Source: Ignavibacteria bacterium (lineage in GTDB: Bacteria > Bacteroidota > Ignavibacteria > Kapaibacteriales > Kapaibacteriaceae). From it: a stretch of 63,379 nucleotides of DNA. Position 1 is the first letter of the stretch. Each line of letters opens with the position of its first letter. Of this stretch, positions 1-10,100 are shown piece after piece. A model generated the notes under the pieces. The model did no database searches and was not told the DNA's origin. It was given only the letters and a program-made list of their open reading frames with translations. The stretch lies in the NCBI GenBank assembly GCA_013204605.1, contig JABMNI010000075.1, positions 1 to 63,379 on the forward strand, read 5' to 3'. The position numbers and the translations under genes are program-made.

Positions 1-54
1 ACGCTCACTACGTTCACACTATGTTCCACCGATATTCCTACTTGTATCGCTGTA

Positions 55-906
55 TCAATTGTGACTGGCCCAAACTATAGTACCACTTGAAGCGGAGTTC
101 TTACACAGAAATGTGACGAAGTATACACCTGATTCCGCGGGTAAACCTGAATCAGAAAGCCCGTTCCAAGAATATACCATCAAATTGCTGTTTGAAATTA
201 ATGATTCCCTCTTGACTACTCTGCCGCCGATATCAGTTATTTGTATCAACACGATTTCGCCAGCAATGGTATTTGCAGTTACAATGGCTTCGTCGTGGGC
301 TGGAAGGGGTCTGACGGAAGCTTTCGAGATAACAGTTGCCTCATACACGGAGTTTGGGGGGTTCACGATGATTTTTATTGGGGTCAACCAATTCCAAATA
401 TCATTTGCATCTCGGTTACCGTTTAAGTTAACAGCATTGCCAACGGCGTGTAGGTAGTACTCGCCAGCTTGTGAGGGGGCTTTCCATTTAAAGGCAAACT
501 CTACGGCTCCATTAGTTAGTGCTTTCGGGCCATCATGTGTCAGTTCAGGTCCCTGCAGATGCAGGCCTGCCCCGGGAATCCTTTCAAGAGTTCCAATATC
601 AACACCACTTTGAAGCATACTTTTCACGGCGATATTCACTCCGGCGGCTGGACGTTGCGAATGCGCAACTTTCAATGTAAGCGTCAGCGTTTGACCTGCA
701 TCTACATGCAACTCACCGGCAACTGCTTCCAAGATGCTTAACTGAGTTTGAGTGCTTGCCACTGTATTGTGACAGCCTCCCGGACCGCAGCCTCCTTGAC
801 TGTTGAGTGTGCGCATTGTAATTCCGGTTGAGGTTGCAAACACGGGTACATGTAGGATAAGAAGCAGTACAACTACTGACAACAAAAGGTTTCTAATGGG
901 GTTCAT
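55..906 (-). CDS. Exported protein with CX4CH motif and FlgD/T9SS-like C-terminus
   Basis: The 283-residue product starts with a signal peptide (hydrophobic residues about 8-23, likely cut after VFA). The mature start holds C40, C45 and H46 in GGCGPGGCHN, which resembles the cysteine/histidine motif of choice-of-anchor V proteins from T9SS-bearing bacteria; the spacing is CX4CH, not the usual heme CXXCH. A beta-rich middle follows. The last 75 residues, with SWNGLSDSGLPAESGVYF, resemble a FlgD-type Ig fold used as a T9SS type A sorting domain. It is the last gene on the left edge. A bidirectional hairpin separates it from the giant gene, so it probably has its own promoter in 907-1070. The exact role is unknown. 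Confidence 0.75.
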   Translation of the reverse strand: MNPIRNLLLSVVVLLLILHVPVFATSTGITMRTLNSQGGCGPGGCHNTVASTQTQLSILEAVAGELHVDAGQTLTLTLKVAHSQRPAAGVNIAVKSMLQSGVDIGTLERIPGAGLHLQGPELTHDGPKALTNGAVEFAFKWKAPSQAGEYYLHAVGNAVNLNGNRDANDIWNWLTPIKIIVNPPNSVYEATVISKASVRPLPAHDEAIVTANTIAGEIVLIQITDIGGRVVKRESLISNSNLMVYSWNGLSDSGLPAESGVYFVTFLCKNSASSGTIVWASHN

Positions 907-1077
907 TTATTTACTATCAATATTTTATGATTAAAGGTTTACTGATTATCAACTCAACTTGCAAGTCTGCGCGTAGTGCAACTTGTTACAATTCAAACTC
1001 ACAGATTGCCCACGTACTCTCAAAATTCCATAACAGTCTTATGTGTTACAGTTCAGCTAGGTATCCCTAAAAAAAAA

Positions 1078-1097
1078 GGGCGCACATAAGTACGCCC
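1078..1097 (-). terminator. Rho-independent terminator of the giant gene
   Basis: GGGCG (1078-1082) pairs with CGCCC (1093-1097), and AC/GT pairs inside around an ATAA loop. On the minus strand the hairpin is followed by nine T (1069-1077 are A on plus). On the plus strand it is followed by CAATTTTTT, so it could work in both directions. It sits 33 bases past the stop of the giant repeat gene. Confidence 0.8.
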
Positions 1098-1129
1098 CAA
1101 TTTTTTAGCCTTAGCACCAGTAAGAAGTC

Positions 1130-4100
1130 TTACTGACGAACCAAGCGAACGGTCCAACGATGATTACCCGTTGTTACTACAACGTTATAAACTCCGCTTG
1201 CTAGCTCGCCCATCGTTAGCGATGTGCGGAACTGGCCACCATTTGACATTTCATTAGCTGTAAGTACCAACTCGCCAACTGCGTTAACAAGTTCGATACG
1301 TACTGGACCAGCTTCAGTGATTACTGTCTCTACTGTGAACTGACCACTTGTTGGATTCGGGAATACGCGAAGTTCCGCGCCACGACCTGCAACAATATCG
1401 TCTTCCACATTTGTAAGGACTACTTCATAATCATCAGAAACTGATGCGCAAGTATTCAAGTCAGCGATTCCAACATTGTAAACACCAGGTAATCCAACTA
1501 CCAATTTGACATTTACAGCACCAACAATAACATTTCCATCGCGATACCACTGGTAAGTAGTAGCATCAAGAGAAGTTACAGTTAGTGTATCGCCTCTTCT
1601 TGAAATTGTTGGGCGAATTGGAAGGTCGTTAACAACAACAGTAGTAATTGAAGACTCGATTTGACATAGGGCCTGATTTGCTGCGACTACCTTGTAATTA
1701 CCACCATCTTTAACGATGATTTCGCGAGTAGTAGCTCCATTTGACCATAAGTATGTTGCATATCCTGCAGGTGCACTAAGCGTAACTGCACTTCCTGAGC
1801 AGAATGTTGTTGGGCCATTTGCCATAACAACAGGCTTGATGATAGGATTCATCTTCACCTTAACTGTATCTGAAGTTCCAATGCAACCATTCAAGTCAAC
1901 AACTCTACAGACCACAGTATCAGATTGAGTAACCTTAATCGTGCGAGTAGCAGGGTAGGTTACACCTGTCTTAGATGTCCAAGTATATGAAACGTAACCA
2001 GCTGGAGCTCTAACTTCAACTGAATCACCATTACAAATATTGGTTGCACCGATTACAGTGAGAACTGGGGCAGGTTTTGGATTCACGAACACATCAACTT
2101 CAGTTGAAGTTCCGGTACATCCATTACCGTCTGCAATTGTTACAGTATACGTACCTGTTTTAGTTACAACGATTGACTGTGTTGATTGACCTGTCGACCA
2201 CAAGTAAGCTGAGAAGCCTGCTGGTGCCGTAAGGGTCACACTTCCATCTTCGCAGAACGTAGTTGGAGCATTTACAGTTATGATTGGAAGAGTGCTTGGG
2301 AATACGTTAACAACCAATGTATCTGAGCTGTTTGAACAACCGTTTGCATCAGTTACACGAACCCAGTAAGTACCGGTGGAACGAACAACTATGCTACGAC
2401 CTGTATTTCCAGTTGACCATACATAAGAGGCAAATCCAATTGGTGCGGTAAGGGTAACATCGCCACCTTGACAGAATGTTGTCAATCCAGATGCTGCAAT
2501 TTTCGCAGTTGGAAGAGCATTTACTGTCACGGCAATTGCGTTACTAACAACACATCCAAAAGTGTTAGTCTCTGTCACTGTAAGCGTATAAGTACCAGGC
2601 AAGGTCCACTCAACTATAATGTTAGGAGTTCCCTGACCACTACGAATGATATTTCCACCTGTTAGAGTCCATACGTAGGCATTACCTGGAAGTCCAGGCG
2701 TGCTATATGTATGAATTGCGTTCTGACAAACTGAACGTACACCCGTAATAGCTGGCTTCGGAAGCGGATTAATAGTAACCGCGAATGAAGCGCTGCTAGT
2801 ACAACCGAATGTTGAAGTGTGTGTAACGTTAACAGATCCTGTAGTTGGAACTGTTGATGCGTTAGCCCATTCAACACTAAGCACTGTAGATCCTTGACCA
2901 CCAACAATTGTTCCGTTCGATGAAACAGTCCAGTTGAAAGTCACACTACCAGGATTACTTGAAGTGTAAGTACCAACGTTAACAGTTATTGGAGTTGTTG
3001 AGCTATCTGTTGCACAGATAACTGCAGATCCAGTAATAGTAGGAACTGGTGGGTTTGGACGAACTGTTGTGTTAAGAGTAAAGCTAGTCAGGCAACTTTG
3101 ATTTGGAAGTACATCAGTTACCCACTCAGTTACGGAAACAGATCCCGCAATTGTGTTAGGCCATACTGGCGACTGCCAAGTAACTTGAATTGTGTCCACG
3201 CTTGTTTGAACAAACGATCCGCCAACAACAGTCCATAAGTAGCTGTTTCCGGCAACCAATGGAGTTGTGTACACTTGTACACTTCCACCACATGGGTTCA
3301 CCTGACCAGTAACGTTAGGAGTTGGTTTTGGACGAATATCAATTGTATCTCTCTTAGTAGTCCGGCAATCAGATCCAGGAACGGTTTCAGTAACCGCTAT
3401 ACTACCCAATCCAGATCCACCCCACGTTACGTTGATCGTGCTGGTATTCTGACCAGTTACAATCGAACCACCAACCACTGTCCAGTTAAACACGTTACCA
3501 GGAGTTGCAGTTACTGCATACGTGTGATTGCTAAGAGCGCAAACGATTCCCGGACGGCGACCCACAGGGTTTCCGTATCCAGTAGTTGACGTGATAAACG
3601 GAGTAGGAATATCATTAACAAGGATTTGTTGAGTCACAGTAGTGAAGCAACCACCTGCACCGTTAGTCTCAGTAAGCGTAATTGTGTGCAGACCCGGTTG
3701 GATCCACTGAACAGTTATGTTATGTGAGTTTGGATATCCACTGATATTTGCAAATGCAGTAGTAGGAGTAATTGTCCACACATAATTACTACCGCTCACA
3801 GCAGGAGTTGTATACGTGTGAATCTTATTCGTACATACTACAAAGGCGCCGCTAATATTTGGAGTTGGCTTGTAAGTAACCGAAACATTCTGAACAGCTG
3901 TTTTAGAACAGTTAGTTCCTGTTGTTGTTTCCACAACAGTTAATGTTTGAGTTCCAAGAACATTCCAAGTAACAACAGCTTGGTTAGTAGTAGTCGAACC
4001 AACAAACGATCCACCAGTAGCTGTCCACAAGTACGAAGAGCCCGCATTAGATGGAGTTGTGTATGTGATGGTTTCGCCTTGACAAGCTTGTCCAACACTA

Positions 4101-7100
4101 CCCGCTGGTGATGTTCTAGAGATTGCTGTAGTTGTTGGAGTAACTCCTACAGATACAACTAGTGAAGTAGACTTGAAGCAGTTACCAGTAGAGTTAGTTT
4201 CAGTAACCGACACCGTTTGGTTGCCAGATGCCGTCCACAATACTGTAATTGAACTTGAAGCCGCACCGCTAGTAATTGTACCGCCAGTTACTGTCCATGC
4301 GTAGCTGCTACCAGCGTTCGATGGAGTAGAGTAACCGTAAGAAGATCCCGTACAAACCACTGCCGGTCCAGTTATAACCGGATTAGGTTGGAATTCTACA
4401 GCGATATTCTGTGACAATGTTTTAGTACATACTGTTCCAGTTGTCGAAATGTTAACACTAACAGTTTGGCTTCCAAGTGCAGTCCACTGAACCGTGATTG
4501 CATTTGTTCCAGCACCGGCAGTAATGTTACCACCCGTTACTGTCCAAACGTAAGTCTGACCTGCGATGCTAGTCACACTGTACGCTTGTGAAGTTCCGTT
4601 ACAAACTGTCGCAGCACCTGCGATCGAAGTTTGTGCCGGAGTCTGATCAACTACAACAGTCAAGTTGGCTGTAGCAGTACAGTTACCTGTAGCATTTCCC
4701 TGAACAACAGTTACAGTTTGTGAACCAGCTGTGGTCCAATTAACTGTTAATGTGCTTGCAGTTGTGCTGCTGATAATTGTTCCGCCGCCGCTGATGCTCC
4801 AATTATAGGTATGTCCAGCAACCGCAGTCACACTATATGTGCCATTAGTACCAGAGCAAATTGGAGTAGGGCCAGCAATTGTAGGAGCTGGTTGGTCTTC
4901 AACGGCAACTGTTTGTACTGCTGTTTTCGAGCAAGTTGTACCAATTGTTGTTTCAAGAACCGTTAGAGTCTGATTTCCAAGTACCGTCCATTGCACTGAA
5001 ACAGCATTTGTGTTATTAGCACCAGTGATTGTACCACCAGTTACAGTCCACAAATACGTACTTGTTCCATTATTTGGAGTAGTGTACGTAATTGTCTGAC
5101 CATTACATGCCTGACCCAACGTTCCCACTGGGGAAGTACGAGCGATTGTAGTTGTAGTAGGCGTCTTACCAACAGTAACGTTTAGAGTTGTGGTAGCTGT
5201 ACACAGTCCGTTTGTTTCAGTCACTTCAACTGAGCGAGCACCCGAAAGTGTCCACTCAACTGTGATAGTGTTTGAATTCACGCCCGAAGTGATGTTTCCA
5301 CCAAATAGAGGCAATGACCAAGCGTATGTGCTACCGGCAACATTTGCTGTAGAATACGTATAAGTCTGACCAGTACACGGTGTCGCGTTTCCAGAGATTG
5401 AAGGTGTCGGCTTGTAAGTCACGCCAACGTTCAATACTGATGTTGCGGAACAGTTTCCGGTAGCATCTTTTTCTACAACCGTTAGTGTTTGAGTTCCAAC
5501 GTTAGTCCACATCAATGTTACGGTTGGAGTAGTAGCACCTGAAGAGATAGTACCACCAGTAACCGTCCACTGATAGGTTGAACCAGTATTTGTGGGAATC
5601 GAATATGTAATCACATCATTGTTGCAAGCTTGATTAGCAGCACCAACTGGAGTCACGCGAGTAACAGTCGCAACTTGCGGCTGGTACCTGATGGCAACTA
5701 CTACGTTAGCATTACCAACACATCCGCTTAGAGTGTTAGTCTCAACAACAGAGATAGTTGAAGCAAGACTTCCACCTGGCGTTGGATTGTCAAACAATAC
5801 TACGGCAGCGTTTGTTGTGCCACCAGCTGTAATTGTTCCGTTAGCAAGGATCGACCATTCATAGGTGTTACCAGCGATGTTAGCTGTAGAGTACGTTTGA
5901 GTACTAGTACCGCACACTGCAAGTGGACCCGAGATAGCCGGTGCCGGAGGATTAACAATTGTTACTGATTGAGATACCGATGTTGTGCACTGAGAACCTG
6001 TGTGCCACTTAGCTAGTGATACCGAGCCAGTTCCAACAGTATTCCAAGTAACCTGAACAGTCGCAGCCGAATTGCTTCCTACAATCGAACCGTTGGCCAC
6101 AGTCCACAAGTAGCTGTAGCTAGGGCTAGCAGCAACTGGATCAGAGTTACCATACGTAATTGATTGGTTCAAGCATGCACCACCAACGGATCCACCAGCT
6201 GGTGAAACTCGAGTGATGGATGGATTTGGCTTTTGAAGGATGGTTACAACTTTGTTTACCGTCTTAGTACATGTAGTAGCTATGATGGTTTCTGTTAGTG
6301 TAAGCGTGAACGAAGCACCGCCGCCAATTGCACCAGTTAACACAGTAGAAGTTGCTTGGTTAGGACCACCAGTAATGGTTGCATTACCAGTTACTGTCCA
6401 CTGATATGAATTTGTCGGAGCATTGTTCGCAGTTGAATAAGTGTAAACGCTGTTGTCGCAAGTAAGGTCGGCACCATTAATAGATGGTGTTGGAGTTGGA
6501 TTGACCGTAACAAAGAAGTTCGTAACGTTCATACATCCAACTGCACTTACCTGAGTTAAGCGTACGTATGCATTTTGATTTGCTTGATCCAACCAATTAA
6601 CAGTGATTGTGTTAAGATTAACACCACTGCGAGTTGCTGGAGAAGCAATTGTTCCTGCACCTGCACCACCTACGATAGTTCCACCAACAACTTGCCAGTT
6701 GTAAGTGTCTGTAGCATATATGTCTGCAGTGTAGATAGTACCTGCTTGGTTTTGACAAACCGAAGCCGGACCATTTACAACCGGTACCGGAAGTGGGTAA
6801 ACCTGAACATCAAACGTGCTGGTTGTTGCACATCCACCATGAGTAATTGGTAGAGTCACTGTACAAGAAACAGTTCCTATACCAGTACCACCGGTAGTAT
6901 TCCATTCAGAGATGATCGAAGTTGTATTCTGACCACTGCGAATAGTACCACTTACTGTACCTACCGGCATTGCCCATAAGTATGTAGTTCCAGTTGGGAA
7001 CACACAAACGCCCGGACGTGCAATAGTGTACGTCTTAAGGTGTGCTTCAAAGCCACCATAGATACAAGCCTGAAGATCACCACTAATTGCTGCATCGTTA

Positions 7101-10100
7101 ACTGTAGGCTGCACGGTAACGTTATGGAACGCTGTGTCAGTGCAACCATGTGAATTCGTTGCAATCAATCTAACGATGGCTGCAAATGGGTTATACGTAC
7201 CATCACAATTAAGTAAATGAACTCCCCAGTTTACTGTATACGGGTTAACTGTTAGGTTACCAGTATTATTAGCCGTCATTGGTGTGGTTCCTGAAGGCGC
7301 ACCCGGAACCGGCTCGATTCTCCAATCGAATGTTGAAGTAGGAGAAGGAGTTACGGCAGCGGCTGTGTAGTTGGCAGTGGATGGTCCACAAGCAACTGCA
7401 CTACCCGAGATTGAGGCAACAGGTTTTTCATTAACTGTAATGTTGGTCGAACCGTACGTTGCAGGACATCCGGACGGAGGTACTTGACGTGGGTACGTGC
7501 CATTCGAAATAAGAACAGCCTGAACATTTACATTGTTTATAACAACGAAGTTTGAAGGGTTGGCAGCTTGAATCAAAGTGGAGTTAAACACCAAGTTCTT
7601 AGGATTACCATCTCCAAATATGTATTGAACTGGAGACAATGAAGTAGCTCCAACCTTTACTTCGTAACGCACGCCTGCTTGAGTTGAAGCAAGGTCTACA
7701 GTAATGTTACTTTCCCAGCAAACTGGGTTTGGAACAAATGTTACTGTAGGGTTAAGTGGATCAGCAAATATTCTAGCAGTGGGAATCTGAGTCATTGTGG
7801 TTGCGCATCCACTACCTGGCGGGAATACCGCATTGCACTGTGCTGTTGGATCAATTGCTCCAGTAACTCTGTACTGATAATTATCTGCATTCAATAGCGA
7901 GTTAGTGCTACCGATGCCTGCAGTCGAGTTGTCAGTCATTGTCAAAGCGCCATTATTACCACTCAATGTTTGGATGTTAGTCCATACACCAGCTGGAATT
8001 GTACTGCGCTCAAGAGTATAAAGTACGGTCGGCTGAGATGGCTGACCAGCTGTACCAACAGTTAATGTAACGTTGTCAACATCGCAAGTGATAGGCGTAT
8101 TGTTTACAACCGGAATATCATTTGGTTTGTCAAATACATGATAGTCAACGTTGCCTGTTACTGAAGTGCGAGTCCAGTTACAAGCTCCACCCGCTGGCAC
8201 AAATGCAAGGTCCATCGAAGTAACTCGAAGATCGTGATGCGTACAAGTAGGGGCTGGGTTAACCGAAGTCAATACCGAAGCAGGAATTGTAATGTTGATT
8301 GCAGCACCGGTACCCGCAACCTGCGTTACAGCAGCTACGTTAGACCATGTTGCACCATTCCACTCTTCAACTCTATACGTAAGTCCAACCTTCGAACCAG
8401 AAAGTTGCACAGTTCCAATTGCGCCTTCGCAAATATCAGCCAGTCCAACAATCGAAGTTGTGAAGGTCAGAGGCCAGTTTGGAATAATTGGCAAATTGAT
8501 GTTTGGCTCTATCGAGGTAGCAAAACACGGAGCAGGCAGCGCTACGGCCGGATCGCTAGTGAATACTAAGTATTTCACTTTTCCAGGAGTGGCACCTGTC
8601 CAAACCACTTGAATTGAAGTTTGGTTCAGTGTTGCTGTTGTGTTAGTTCCTTGAGAAATATTGCCACCGTTCACTATGAAACCGTTAGTTACATACCACT
8701 GATACCAGTGATTAGCCAAAGGAGTAGGAGCGGCATACGTGTATTTCTGGGCCGTAGGGTTAACTGCAAACGTAGCAGCAACCGGATTTGCAAAGTACTG
8801 AGAGTCAATACAAGCATTAGTTTGAGGCGTAGGAGCTGGCTGCGGATTAGCAGGAGCAGCTACAACGACTAGTGTGTAAACAGTTCTGCGCAAGCATCCC
8901 ACAGGATCCGTAGCGTCGATTTGTACTGTTTTCGTTCCAGCAGCACCCCAGTTAGTAACTGAGATTGCAGGTGCAGCACCTAATGTTTGTGCCGTACCGT
9001 TTGTAGTTCCGCCACCACCTAGGAGGGTGATTACAATGCCGGCAGTCGTACCTGCACCAGTTTGGTATAGATAGGCGCCGTTATAGTTTGTTATTGAGTA
9101 TCCCTGAGGATAGTTACCAGCACATACTGGAGTTACGAAATCAACTACTGGGCGAACCGGACGGGTATTAACTGTCAGTGGTGCCGTTACATTCGGAACT
9201 GTAGTACAGCTTGCTGCACCAAGAACATCAGTAAAGGTTGTAGTAATAGTATATGTACCAGCAGTTAAAACGTTTGCTAGTGAAGAGTCACCGATAGTAG
9301 CATTGAAGTTAAATGTTGCCAAGTTAGATACCGTTGGTCCGATAACTACCACTGCTGAGCCTGTGTAGGCTGCAACTGGAGTGATCGTAACTGTCCAGCT
9401 TCTTGTAACTCCACCACCAGGGTAAGCTGATCCGTTTGCAACGTAGGCATAAGTACCACCAACACAAACTGGAGTTGGAACTGTAGGTGCAGCCGTTGTT
9501 GGCGTAGGAACAACTTGAAGTGTTGCGTTAAACTGTACTGAACATCCACCAACACCAGGGTTAGTAACTGTACATATAATGTTACCAGCAGCAATACCAG
9601 GTCCTGCGTTAACACCCTGAGCGGTAACACTAGGGTTAATTATAGAACCAATGTAGGTAACGTTAGCAGGAGTTGTTGTTGTCCAAGAATAGGTTGCACC
9701 AGGTAGAACCGTTCCACCCGTTGCATTAAATGTAAATACTGCTGTGTTGCCGTTACAAACCTGCGTTGTTGCAGGCGTGACATTACCCGTAGGTAGTGGG
9801 TTTACAGTAATATCAAACTCACGCTCAGTAACGCAAGCGGTACCAGGAGCTGTTGTTTCCGTTACTCGAATACGAGCTGTTGTTACAGCCGCGTTATAGG
9901 TAACACTAAATTGACCGTTTGCTGGGTTTAATGCGACCGAAATCACACCGTTGTTAACCATCGAAACGGCGAAGAGGTTCGTATTTGCCCAAACACCGCT
10001 CAGTTGGTATACATGAGGTCCGGTGCCTGCACAAGGATTTGCCGCGACAACAGTAACATAACCAGGACCCGCGATACTACGTGGAGTAGGGGATGCCGTT

